In this document: piece after piece, positions 16,594 to 25,072 of the stretch
How positions within the stretch are numbered: position 1 is the stretch's first letter
Layout of the letters: each line of letters opens with the position of its first letter
Assembly: GCF_900102195.1 (NCBI RefSeq)
Contig: NZ_FNBE01000013.1
Coordinates: 1 to 64,000 of the forward strand
Reading direction: 5' to 3'
Length of the DNA: 64,000 nt
From: Pseudonocardia oroxyli
Lineage (GTDB): Bacteria > Actinomycetota > Actinomycetes > Mycobacteriales > Pseudonocardiaceae
The notes under the pieces: model-generated
What the model was told of the DNA's origin: nothing
Databases searched by the model: none
What the model saw: only the letters and a program-made list of their open reading frames with translations
Translations under genes and position numbers: made by a program

Positions 16594-17545
16594 TGATCCC
16601 CGCTCCGGGCGGGAGACGGCCGGAACCCGACCGCTCCGCTCCCGAACGCTGGATCGAGCCCTTGGGCCGGGCGGGCCCGCCGACCCGGACCCCGCGGTGC
16701 GCTCCGGCCCGCTCCCCGGTGCATGATCCACACTTCGGGCGTGAGGCGGTCGGAATCCGACCGCCCCGCTCCCGGATCGTGGATCAAGCCCCTCCGACGG
16801 CCGGGTGGGTCGACAGGCCCGCCCCGCGCCCCGCAGTGCAATCCGCACCGCCCAACCCGCCCGCCCGCCCATGATCCACACACCGGGCGTGAGGCGGTTG
16901 GGATCCGACTGCTTCGCTCCCAGACTGTGGATCAGCCCACTCGACGGCCGGGCGCGGGGGGCCGGGCCGCCCCCGGCCCCCGCGGTGCGTCCCGGCCCGC
17001 CCACTCCGATCAAGCCCTTCCGACGGCCGGGTGGGTCGGCCGCCCCGCCCCGCGCCCCGCAGTGCGCTCCGCACCGCCCCAACCCGCCCGCCCCCGTACA
17101 TGATCCACGTTTCGGGAGTGAGGTGGTCGGGATCCGACGCTCCGCTTTCGGGCAGTGGATCAAGCTCGTGGATCGGGCGGGCCCGCCCGCCGTCGCCCCG
17201 CGTTGCGCCCCGATCCGCCCGCCCCGTGCATGATCCATACACCGGGCGTGAGGCGGTCGGGATCCGACTGCCTCGCTCCCGGATCGTGGATCAAGCCCGC
17301 TCGACGGTCGGGCACGGGGCCGGGCCGCCCCCGGCCCCCGCGGTGCGTCCCGGCCCGCTCGCTCTGTGCATGATCCACGTTTCGGGCGCGGAGCGGTCGG
17401 GATTCGACCGCCTCGCTCCCCGGGTGGTGGATCAAGCCCTCTCCGACGGTCGGGTGGGCCGGCCGGCCCGCGCCCCGCCGCGTCCCGGCCCGCTCGCAGT
17501 CCACTCGCCCCACGCATGATCCGCACTTCGGGCGTGGGGCCGGGC
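16594..17545. repeat. Array of 62-64 bp TGATCC...GGATCA hairpin repeats
   Basis: Six full hairpin units at 16594-16656, 16724-16786, 16872-16934, 17101-17162, 17231-17293 and 17371-17434, and a half unit from 17517. Typical unit: TGATCCAC at one end and GTGGATCA at the other, with an inner stem of GAGGCGGTCGG against CCGACCGCCTC around a short loop. The spacers (68-166 bp) are also related to one another (GACGGCCGGGTGGGTCG, CCGCGGTGCGTCCCGGCCCG), so the period is about 130-148 bp; the 166-bp spacer contains a deleted unit near 17007. No gene is supported in the 971 bp between the convergent kinase and hpaB stops. Two related solo units occur at 24116-24272. Confidence 0.85.
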
Positions 17546-17551
17546 CGACTC

Positions 17552-19087
17552 TCAGGCCGCCCGCTCGACCGCCCCGGGTGCCCCCGGTGCCCCCGCTGCC
17601 TCGGTGCCCTCGGCCGCCTCGGCGGTCGGGAGGGCCGGGTCGCGACCGGCGACGACGTCTCGGGCCAGACGGGCGAGGGGGCCGTCCGGGCGGTAGTCCG
17701 CCCGCTGCATCGTCAGCATCTTGATCACGTGCAGCGGTGTCCCGTTGAACTTCTCGAACATCGTGTGCCGCGTGCCCCACTCGGTGAGGAACCGCTCGTG
17801 GATCACCTTGAAGATCCGCAGCCGCTCGCGGGCCCCGATGTCTCGACCGCGCAGGGCCTCCTCCAGGCGCGGGCCGAGGTACGGGTCGGCCAGCTCGGCC
17901 TCGGTGGGGAACAGCACGACCCCGCGACCGCACAGCTCCAGGAGCAGGTCGATCATGGCGGAGGCCTTCTCCAGGTAGTGCGCGCGGCCGAAGTTCACGT
18001 AGAGCGGGTTGGGCTTGTACATCCCGTGCTCGGTGTGGAACCCGGTCTCCTCGGCGGCGAGCGTCAGGGCGTGGCAGGTCTCCCGGAACCGTACGAGATC
18101 GGCCAGCTGGGAGGCGACGACCGGCGCCGCCGCGGTGCCCAGGGCCTCGGTGACCAGCAGCGCGAGGCCCGCGAGGAGCTCGGCGTTCACGGTCTGCCGG
18201 ATCTGGGTCTCCACGTGGATCCAGTCGAACTGCCGCTGCGGGAAGTGCTTGGCGTGGTCCGGGTTCCCCACGTGCAGCACCCGGTCCCAGGGGACGAGGA
18301 CGTGGTCGAAGAAGGCCATCGAGTCCAGCTCGTCGCCGATCCCCGCGAACGGCCGGTCGAAGGTCGAGGCGCCCTCGGCGGCGGTGGACGGCCGCGCCAC
18401 GTGCACCAGTCCGGGCGTGTTGGCGGGGATCACGCCGTACACGGTCTGCTCCTCGGTGGTGCCCGGTCGCCAGAACACGCCGAAGACCACCTCGTTGCCG
18501 AACACCGGCGGGGTCCCGACGGACTTCCACCCGTGGACGACGATCCCCTCCTCGGTGCGGTCGACGATCTCCAGGGCGGGCGACTCGGCCACCGAGTCCG
18601 GCCGGGAGCGGTCGTACTGGACGTCGACGAACATGGGCGTGAGGAACGAGTCCTCGGCCCGCACCCGCGCCCAGAGGTCCCGGATGTGCTGCGCGAGCGG
18701 GCGACCCCCGTGGCCGACCGAGTTGTCCTCCCACGGCTGCGGGTCGTCCACGACCCCGAACAGCACGCAGTTGGTGGAGGCGGGCGGCCTGCAGAACATC
18801 CCGCCCGCGAAGTGGCGCCACCAGAACTCGTGGTATCGGCGGCGACGCTGCACGTCCTGCTTGTCCCGCGGGATCATCCAGTGCAGCGCGCGCCGCTCGC
18901 CGTCCTCGTCGACGAACGTGAGCTCGTCGCGCAGGCGCGGGTCATGGTGGAGGTCGTAGTACTCGGCGATCACGCGGGCGTAGCCCGCCGTCGCCGGGTG
19001 GGTGGTGAGGTCGTCGATGCGCTCGCCGCCGCAGTAGACGACGCGGCCGTCGCGCAGGGACTCGAGGTACTCGGCTCCGGTCTTCAT
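17552..19087 (-). CDS. hpaB: 4-hydroxyphenylacetate 3-hydroxylase family, large (oxygenase) component
   Basis: 511 residues, HpaB family FADH2-dependent monooxygenase. N-terminal domain: MKTGAEYLESLRDGRVVYCG, LHWMIPRDKQDVQRRRRYHE. Central flavin and substrate region: VQYDRSRPDSVAESPALEIV, VVHGWKSVGTPPVFGNEVVF, FFDHVLVPWDRVLHVGNPDH. C-terminal helices: RFRETCHALTLAAEETGFHT, VLFPTEAELADP. The enzyme hydroxylates a phenolic substrate using FADH2 from the adjacent reductase; the real substrate is unknown since no aromatic ring-cleavage genes are nearby. An Ala/Gly/Pro-rich tail of about 30 residues is unusual. ATG 19085-19087. Confidence 0.9.
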   Translation of the reverse strand: MKTGAEYLESLRDGRVVYCGGERIDDLTTHPATAGYARVIAEYYDLHHDPRLRDELTFVDEDGERRALHWMIPRDKQDVQRRRRYHEFWWRHFAGGMFCRPPASTNCVLFGVVDDPQPWEDNSVGHGGRPLAQHIRDLWARVRAEDSFLTPMFVDVQYDRSRPDSVAESPALEIVDRTEEGIVVHGWKSVGTPPVFGNEVVFGVFWRPGTTEEQTVYGVIPANTPGLVHVARPSTAAEGASTFDRPFAGIGDELDSMAFFDHVLVPWDRVLHVGNPDHAKHFPQRQFDWIHVETQIRQTVNAELLAGLALLVTEALGTAAAPVVASQLADLVRFRETCHALTLAAEETGFHTEHGMYKPNPLYVNFGRAHYLEKASAMIDLLLELCGRGVVLFPTEAELADPYLGPRLEEALRGRDIGARERLRIFKVIHERFLTEWGTRHTMFEKFNGTPLHVIKMLTMQRADYRPDGPLARLARDVVAGRDPALPTAEAAEGTEAAGAPGAPGAVERAA

Positions 19088-19115
19088 GGACACGCCTCTC
19101 TCTGGGGGGTCGGGG

Positions 19116-19610
19116 TCACGCGGCGGTGCGCGGCGGCAGCGACAGGTAGTCGCCGTCGGTGTAGAGCAGCGGGTGGGCTCCGGGGGTCGGGCCTGCGACG
19201 ACGGCGGCGACCTCGCCGAACAGCGCGACGTGGTCGCCGAGCTCGGCGGAGCGGACCAGGACGCAGTCGAACCCCACCACCGCGCCGTCGACGACCGGGC
19301 TGTGCGTCGGTGCCGCACCGCAGACGTCGTCGAGGAACTTCGGCGCGCCGGGGGCGGCGCAGCGCCGGGAGATCTCGCCCTGGTCCTCGGCGAGCAGGCT
19401 CACGCCGAACCGGCCGGTGCGCAGGATCTCCGCGGCGGCCGCCGTCGTGCGGCGCAGGCAGGCGAGGACGGTCGGCGGTTCGAGGCAGACCGAGGTGAAG
19501 GCGCTCACCGTCATGCCCCACGCCCGCCCGTCCAGCCGGGTCGTGACCACGGTGACGCCGGTGACGTGGCGTCGCATCGCGGCGCGGAACGTGTCGGTCG
19601 GGTTCTCCAT
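19116..19610 (-). CDS. hpaC: Flavin reductase (HpaC-like small component)
   Basis: 164 residues, flavin_reduct family: MENPTDTFRAAMRRHVTGVT, VVTTRLDGRAWGMTVSAFTS, VCLEPPTVLACLRRTTAAAA, GRFGVSLLAEDQGEISRRCA, GDHVALFGEVAAV. It reduces FAD or FMN with NAD(P)H and hands it to HpaB 28 bp downstream. ATG 19608-19610. Transcribed divergently from the LysR gene, which probably controls it through the 139-bp gap. Confidence 0.9.
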   Translation of the reverse strand: MENPTDTFRAAMRRHVTGVTVVTTRLDGRAWGMTVSAFTSVCLEPPTVLACLRRTTAAAAEILRTGRFGVSLLAEDQGEISRRCAAPGAPKFLDDVCGAAPTHSPVVDGAVVGFDCVLVRSAELGDHVALFGEVAAVVAGPTPGAHPLLYTDGDYLSLPPRTAA

Positions 19611-19670
19611 GGCCGACGACGCTAGGTCCGGATCCGTGCAGGTGGGAAACAGTTCTGCGCGCTGGCGGGC

Positions 19671-19685
19671 ATCGCCGTGAGCGAT
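19671..19685. promoter_or_regulatory. Candidate LysR-type operator (T-N11-A)
   Basis: ATCGCCGTGAGCGAT is a 5-5-5 inverted repeat containing the canonical T-N11-A LysR box, with flanking GGC/GTGCC extending the symmetry. It lies between hpaC (start 19610) and the lysR gene (start 19750), about 65 bp from each, the usual position for autoregulation plus control of the divergent operon. Confidence 0.6.
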
Positions 19686-19749
19686 GTGCCAGGGCGGTAA
19701 CGGACGCGAAACCGAGACGAGACGGTGGAGCCCGCACACTCCGGACGCC

Positions 19750-20664
19750 ATGAAGCTCAGCTCGCTGGACCTCAACCTCCTGGTCGCGCTCGACGCGCTG
19801 CTGCAGGAGGCCAACGTCACGCGCGCGGGGCGGCGGCTGGACCTGTCCCAGTCGGCGATGAGCGGCGCGCTCGCGCGGCTGCGCAAGCTCTTCGGCGACC
19901 CGTTGTTGGTGCGGACCGGAAACGACCTGCGGCTGACCCCGCTCGCGGTCCGCCTGCGCGGCGAGGTGGCGGAGCTCCTCGTCGGCGTGCGCGGGCTCTT
20001 CGAGGTCGGGCCCGGCGAGCCGGGCCGCCGCGTCTTCACGGTGGCGGGATCGGACTACACCATGCTGGTGCTGCTGCCCTCGTTGTTGGAGCGGCTGCGC
20101 CGGCGAGCCCCGGAGGTGCGCATCGACGCCCGCCCGCTCAGCCGGACCGCGGCGGCGCTGGTGGACGAAGGCATCGACGTGATCGTGCAACCGCGCGAGC
20201 TCGAGCACGTGACGATGCCCTCGCGCGATCTCTTCGTCGACCGCTGGCTGTGCGCGGTCTGGGCGGACCACCCGACGGTCGGTGACCGCCTCACCCTCGC
20301 CGAGTTCCGGGGGCTGCCCCAGGTCGTCTACAGCCTGGGGCGCGCCGGTCCCAGCATCGCGGACGCCCACCTGGCGCGGATGGCGCCGGACCGGACGGTC
20401 GCCGCGAGCGTCGAGAGCTTCCTCATGGTGCCGGTGCTGCTCGAGGGCACCTCGGCGGTGAGCCTGCTGCTGGAACGCGGTGCCTGGGCGACCCGGGTGG
20501 GCCCGGCCGTGCGCCTGCTCGCACCCCCGGTCCCGCTCCCGGACATCCACCAGGCGATGTACTGGGACGCGCGCTTCGACGCCGATCCGGGCCACACCTT
20601 CCTGCGCGAGCAGATCAGCGAGGTCGCCGCCGAGGTGGCCGCCCCGGTTCGGGCGGCGGGCTGA
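19750..20664 (+). CDS. LysR-family transcriptional regulator
   Basis: 304 residues. N-terminal HTH: MKLSSLDLNLLVALDALLQE, ANVTRAGRRLDLSQSAMSGA, LARLRKLFGDPLLVRTGNDL. Effector domain resembles the NodD/PcpR/LinR group (RVFTVAGSDYTMLVLLPSLL, ADHPTVGDRLTLAEFRGLPQ, TSAVSLLLERGAWATRVG). It probably senses an aromatic compound and activates hpaC-hpaB and perhaps the downstream hydrolase. ATG 19750. Confidence 0.92.
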   Translation: MKLSSLDLNLLVALDALLQEANVTRAGRRLDLSQSAMSGALARLRKLFGDPLLVRTGNDLRLTPLAVRLRGEVAELLVGVRGLFEVGPGEPGRRVFTVAGSDYTMLVLLPSLLERLRRRAPEVRIDARPLSRTAAALVDEGIDVIVQPRELEHVTMPSRDLFVDRWLCAVWADHPTVGDRLTLAEFRGLPQVVYSLGRAGPSIADAHLARMAPDRTVAASVESFLMVPVLLEGTSAVSLLLERGAWATRVGPAVRLLAPPVPLPDIHQAMYWDARFDADPGHTFLREQISEVAAEVAAPVRAAG

Positions 20665-20696
20665 CACTCCGAACGCCCGGTCAATAGGGTGCGGGC

Positions 20697-21632
20697 ATGC
20701 AGCGGACGGTCACCCTCCCCGACGGGGTCGAGTTGCGGGTCACCGAGGAGGGCTCCGGCCCAGCGGTGGTCCTGGTCCACGGGTTCCCCGAGCTCGGCTA
20801 CTCCTGGCGGCACCAGGTGACCGCACTGGCGGCCGCGGGCCACCGGGTGATCGTGCCGGACATGCGGGGCTACGGCGGCTCGTCGCGCCCGGCGGCCGTC
20901 GAGGACTACGACATCCACCACCTGACCGGGGACGTCGTCGGTCTGCTCGACGCGTTGGGCGAGGAGCAGTCCGTCGTCGTGGGGCACGACTGGGGCGCGA
21001 TCGTGGCCTGGCAGACGGCGCTGCTGCACCCGGAGCGGGTGGCGGCGGTGTGCGGGATGAGCGTGCCGTTCACCCCGCGGGCGAAGCGCCCACCGACCGA
21101 GATCTGGCGCGCGGCGCTCGCCGGCCGCTTCTTCTACATCCTGCACTTCCAGGAGCCCGGGATCGCGGACGCGGACATGGCCGCGGACCCCGCGCGAACC
21201 ATGCGCGGCATGCTGTGCGGTCTCCGGGCGGGCGACGGCACGGCGCTGGTCGGGCCGGACGACGGCCGCGGCATCGTCGAGCGGCTGCCGCAGCCCGAGA
21301 CCCTCCCGGACTGGCTGACCCGGGACGAGCTGGACCACTACGTCGCCGAGTTCACCCGGACCGGCTTCACCGGCGCGATCAACTGGTACCGCAACTTCGA
21401 CCGCAACTGGGAGACGACCCCGCAGCTCGCGGAGGCCCACGTCACGATGCCCAGCCTGTTCGTGGCGGGGTCGGCGGACCCGGTGCTGCGGATGACGCCG
21501 CCGGACCGCCAGGCCGCGTACCTGGACGACCTGCGCGGTGAGGTGGTCGTCGAGGGCGCGGGCCACTGGGTGCAGCAGGAACGGCCGGACGAGGTGAACG
21601 CGGCCCTGCTGACCTTCCTGGGGAGCCTCTAG
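20697..21632 (+). CDS. Alpha/beta hydrolase, epoxide hydrolase-like
   Basis: 311 residues. HGFPELGYSWRHQ carries the HGxP oxyanion motif; nucleophile Asp in VVVGHDWGAIVAWQTALLHP; cap-domain Tyr in INWYRNF; acid VAGSADPVLRM; catalytic His in VEGAGHWVQQERP. This is the set of residues of soluble epoxide hydrolases, which open epoxides to diols. ATG 20697 follows TAGGGT (20685-20690) by 6 nt, so it has its own leaderless promoter. Its stop overlaps that of convergent gtrA by 4 bp. Confidence 0.88.
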   Translation: MQRTVTLPDGVELRVTEEGSGPAVVLVHGFPELGYSWRHQVTALAAAGHRVIVPDMRGYGGSSRPAAVEDYDIHHLTGDVVGLLDALGEEQSVVVGHDWGAIVAWQTALLHPERVAAVCGMSVPFTPRAKRPPTEIWRAALAGRFFYILHFQEPGIADADMAADPARTMRGMLCGLRAGDGTALVGPDDGRGIVERLPQPETLPDWLTRDELDHYVAEFTRTGFTGAINWYRNFDRNWETTPQLAEAHVTMPSLFVAGSADPVLRMTPPDRQAAYLDDLRGEVVVEGAGHWVQQERPDEVNAALLTFLGSL

Positions 21633-22141
21633 ACCTGCTCGGCCACCTGGCGGCGGACGTCCTTCTCCGGGAAGACGAACCGGCGGAAGGCCCACCAGCG
21701 GAAGGCCATGCCGACCAGGGTGCCCAGGATCTGCCCGCTGACGAAGTCCGCGACCTCCTGGGTGAGCAGCGAGACCTCGGGGACCTGCAGGTGGAACAGG
21801 TAGCGCGAGGCGGCGAGCGGCGCCGAGTACACGGCCACGCCGACCCCGCTGATCAGGAAGAACAGCAGCGCCTCGTGGTGGCGTTCGCGGCCGCCGCGGG
21901 TCCGGAAGGACCACTCGCGGTTGAGCACGTAGGACACGATGGTCGCCACCAGCACCGCGATGATCTTCGCCGTGAGCGGCTTCTCGGCCAGCACCGTGCC
22001 CTTGAGGATGAGGAACACGGCGGTGTCGATGACCCAGGTCGACCCGCCGACCATGGCGAACTTCAGCAGCTCACGGTGCCGGAAGGCCATGTCGCGGTAC
22101 GGCTGCGGGATGCGCGCGAGCGTCGCTTCGACCAGGGACAC
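21629..22141 (-). CDS. GtrA-family membrane protein
   Basis: 170 residues with four membrane helices: ELLKFAMVGGSTWVIDTAVF, KIIAVLVATIVSYVLNREWS (the NREWSF motif is typical), ALLFFLISGVGVAVYSAPLA, ILGTLVGMAFRWWAFRRFVF. GtrA proteins are implicated in moving lipid-linked sugars or in arabinogalactan assembly (Rv3277 sits in the same place next to purK in M. tuberculosis). GTG 22141, divergent from purK. Confidence 0.88.
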   Translation of the reverse strand: MSLVEATLARIPQPYRDMAFRHRELLKFAMVGGSTWVIDTAVFLILKGTVLAEKPLTAKIIAVLVATIVSYVLNREWSFRTRGGRERHHEALLFFLISGVGVAVYSAPLAASRYLFHLQVPEVSLLTQEVADFVSGQILGTLVGMAFRWWAFRRFVFPEKDVRRQVAEQV

Positions 22142-22225
22142 GCTCTCGATCGTCCCAGAGGGAGGAACCGGACACCCGATCGGGGCCGCAGGTCACACCG
22201 AGGGCGCAGGTAGTGTTCCCTCTCC

Positions 22226-23430
22226 GTGGAGACCCCCTCACGTGACTTCCCGGTCGTCGGGATGGTCGGCGGCGGCCAGCTCGCGCGGATGACCCACCAG
22301 GCCGCCATCGGCCTCGGGCAGTCCCTGCGGGTGCTCGCCGTCTCGCCGGACGAGCCCGCCCCGCTCGTCACTCCGGACGTGGTGGCGGGTGGGCCGGACC
22401 TCGCTTCGCTGCGCGCGCTCGCCGTCGGCTGCGACGCGGTGACCTTCGACCACGAGGGCGTGCCGCAGGAGCACCTGCGCGCGCTCGTCGCCGACGGGGT
22501 CGCCGTGCGGCCGCACCCGGACGCGCTGCTCCACGCGCAGGACAAGCTCGTCATGCGGCGGCGCCTCGCGGAGATGGGCCTCCCGGTCCCGGCGTTCGCC
22601 GAGATCACCGCGCCCGACCAGGTCGCCGACTTCGCCGCCGAGCACGGCTGGCCGGTGGTGCTCAAGGCCGCCCGCGGCGGGTACGACGGCCGCGGGGTCT
22701 GGTTCCTGCGCGCGGCCGACCCCGAGCTCGTCCGGGAGTTGCTCGACGCCGGGACCCCGCTGCTGGTGGAGGAGGCCGTCGAGATGTTCCGGGAGCTGGC
22801 CGCGCAGGTCGCCCGGTCGCCGTTCGGGCAGGCCGCGGCGTGGCCGGTCGTCGAGACGGTGCAGGAGGAGGGGCAGTGCGTGGAGGTCCTCGCGCCCGCC
22901 CCGGGGCTGTCGGAGGAGCGCGCGCTGGAGGCGCAGGGCATCGCGCTGCGGATCGCGCACGAGCTGGACGTGACGGGGCTGCTCGCCGTCGAGCTGTTCG
23001 AGACCGCGGGCGGGCTGGTGATCAACGAGCTCGCGATGCGGCCGCACAACTCCGGGCACTGGACGATCGAGGGCGCCCGGACCTCGCAGTTCGAGCAGCA
23101 CCTGCGGGCCGTGCTCGACTACCCGCTGGGGACCACGACGATGACGGCGCCGGTCGTCGTCATGGCCAACGTCCTGGGCGCCGAGAAGACACCGGAGATG
23201 ACGGTGGACGAGCGGATCCACCATCTGTTCGCGCGGTTCCCGCAGGTCAAGGTGCACCTGTACGGCAAGGGGGAGCGGCCCCTGCGCAAGGTCGGGCACG
23301 TGACCGTGCTCGGGTCGGACCTCGGTGAGGTCCGCCGGACCGCGGTGCTGGCGGCGCACTGGCTGTCCACCGCGGAGTGGGAGGACGGGTGGTCCGTCCA
23401 CACCGGGACGCAGGGACTGGGGGACCGGGC

Positions 23431-23434
<4 letters not shown>
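22226..23434 (+). CDS. purK: 5-(carboxyamino)imidazole ribonucleotide synthase
   Basis: 402 residues, ATP-grasp enzyme of purine synthesis converting AIR, bicarbonate and ATP to N5-CAIR. Motifs: [119 protein letters not shown] 22226 lies 9 nt after TAGTGT (22211-22216), a leaderless start. Stop overlaps purE ATG. Confidence 0.95.
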
Positions 23435-23973
<539 letters not shown>

Positions 23974-24007
23974 GCTGGTCGTACACAAGAAGGGAGGTGG
24001 TCCGACG

Positions 24008-24118
24008 TTGATTTCCACGAGGACTTGTGAGGTGGCTGCCCGCTGAGGCACCACAGGACGAACTCCTGACGGTCGTGGAAGCCGAGAGCCTCGGCGAATC
24101 CCCGGCAGTCACCGATGA
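24008..24118 (+). other. Short coding-like region after purE (12-codon peptide, or recoded ORF)
   Basis: A strong ribosome site (GGGAGGTGG, 23992-24000) precedes TTG 24008, which opens a 12-codon frame [12 protein letters not shown] ending at TGA 24044-24046. The same frame then stays open for 23 codons up to TGA 24116-24118, the first bases of a hairpin. A second frame, +1 relative to it, begins at GTG 24027 and reads [20 protein letters not shown], more protein-like. With the TAGGCT box at 23971 this looks like a short expressed leader or small ORF, possibly using overlap, frameshift or read-through. I do not recognise the product. Confidence 0.4.
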
Positions 24119-24272
24119 TCCCCGGGCCCGAGCCCAGTCCAGCTCGGTTCGCGTCTCACCCGAGACGGCCCGGGGATCACCCATGTCCAGGCCACGTCTC
24201 GCCCCGGGTGATCCACGCTCGGGGAGCGCGGCGGTCGGGATTCGACCTCCTCGCTCCCGGACGGTGGATCAC
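24116..24272. repeat. Two TGATCC...GGATCA hairpin units between purE and the TetR gene
   Basis: Unit 1: 24116-24179 (64 bp) with perfect 13-bp ends TGATCCCCGGGCC and GGCCCGGGGATCA. Unit 2: 24208-24272 (65 bp) with perfect 9-bp ends GTGATCCAC and GTGGATCAC and the inner GGCGGTCGGGATTCGACC core seen in the 16.6-17.5 kb array. The TetR stop codon (complement of 24269-24271) is inside the right arm of unit 2. Located between convergent genes, so a bidirectional terminator role is likely. Confidence 0.75.
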
Positions 24273-24985
24273 CGCCCTTCGAGCGCCGCCGCGACGTGCT
24301 CGAGGCGCCGGGTGACCTGTTCCAGGTCCGACCCCACGCCCGAGCCGAGCGGGATCATGTCGGCCACCTTGCGGAAATGGGCGAGGCAGCTCTCCACCGT
24401 GCCGCTCTCGGCGAGCCAGCGGCGCAGCGCCTGGTTGTGCGCGGCGACCACCGCCGCCGCGGTGACGGCGGCCCGCAGGTCGCCGTCCTCGACGCCGTGC
24501 AGGCGCGCCGTGAGCTCGCGGGTGAACAGCCGCCGGTAGCGGTGGACCATCGCCGCCTCCCGGTCCCGCAGCGCCGAGACGCCGTGGACCAGGGCGAACC
24601 GCTTGCGCGCGGTGTCCTGGTCGGTCAGGTACAGGTCGAAGACGGTCTCGCCCGCGCGCAGGGTCAGCGACAGCAGGGGCTCGTCCGGGTGGGCGGACGC
24701 GAAGACCTCGGCGATCCGGGCGAGGCCCAGCTCGTGGTCGGGGGAGACCGCGTCCTCCTTGCCCGCGAAGTAGCGGAAGAACGTCCGCCGCCCGACGCCC
24801 GCCGCGGCGGCGATGTCGTCCACGGTCGTGTCGTCGTAGCCCTGTGCGGTGAAGAGCTCGACGGCGGCGCGCACGAGGTCCCGGCGCACCTCGGCCCGGC
24901 CCTCGGCGGACCGGCCGCTGCGTCTACCCACCCCGACGGCTCCGCCACCGTCCACCCCCCGGCGCGAGACTGTGCCCTCCGTCAT
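24269..24985 (-). CDS. TetR-family transcriptional regulator
   Basis: 238 residues. N-terminal HTH: VRRDLVRAAVELFTAQGYDD, TTVDDIAAAAGVGRRTFFRY, FAGKEDAVSPDHELG. The C-terminal helical ligand domain has family-typical length but no recognisable ligand signature. Divergent from an acyl-CoA dehydrogenase gene with palindromes in the gap, so it probably represses that gene in the absence of an acyl-CoA or related ligand (inference). ATG 24983-24985. Confidence 0.9.
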   Translation of the reverse strand: MTEGTVSRRGVDGGGAVGVGRRSGRSAEGRAEVRRDLVRAAVELFTAQGYDDTTVDDIAAAAGVGRRTFFRYFAGKEDAVSPDHELGLARIAEVFASAHPDEPLLSLTLRAGETVFDLYLTDQDTARKRFALVHGVSALRDREAAMVHRYRRLFTRELTARLHGVEDGDLRAAVTAAAVVAAHNQALRRWLAESGTVESCLAHFRKVADMIPLGSGVGSDLEQVTRRLEHVAAALEGR

Positions 24986-24999
24986 GGCACGGAGGGTAG

Positions 25000-25029
25000 C
25001 AACGTCGTTGTCTCATGGCACGCAGTGCC
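25000..25029. promoter_or_regulatory. Candidate TetR operators between tetR and the acyl-CoA dehydrogenase gene
   Basis: Two symmetric sites in the 87-bp divergent gap: CAACGTCGTTG (25000-25010, perfect 5-1-5) and GGCACGCAGTGCC (25017-25029, perfect 5-3-5). The decamer TCATGGCACG also occurs twice, at the tetR start and at 25013-25022. A TTAGGG box at 25031-25036 may be the -10 of the dehydrogenase promoter. Confidence 0.5.
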
Positions 25030-25072
25030 GTTAGGGTGGGTCCACCCCCGGACATCGACGTGTGGAGACGAG

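Noticed and set aside
16662-17526. Open frames of 60-160 codons across the hairpin array on both strands
   Set aside because: They reflect the repeat itself; the translations are Arg/Pro/Ser-rich, no frame is preserved between units and no ribosome site precedes them.
16594-17545. CRISPR array
   Set aside because: Repeats are long imperfect palindromes of 62-64 bp with spacers that are similar to each other, not unique; no cas genes nearby.
24027-24539. 171-codon gene running from the purE downstream region into tetR
   Set aside because: Only the first ~40 codons look protein-like; the rest is antisense to the well supported tetR gene and crosses two hairpins.
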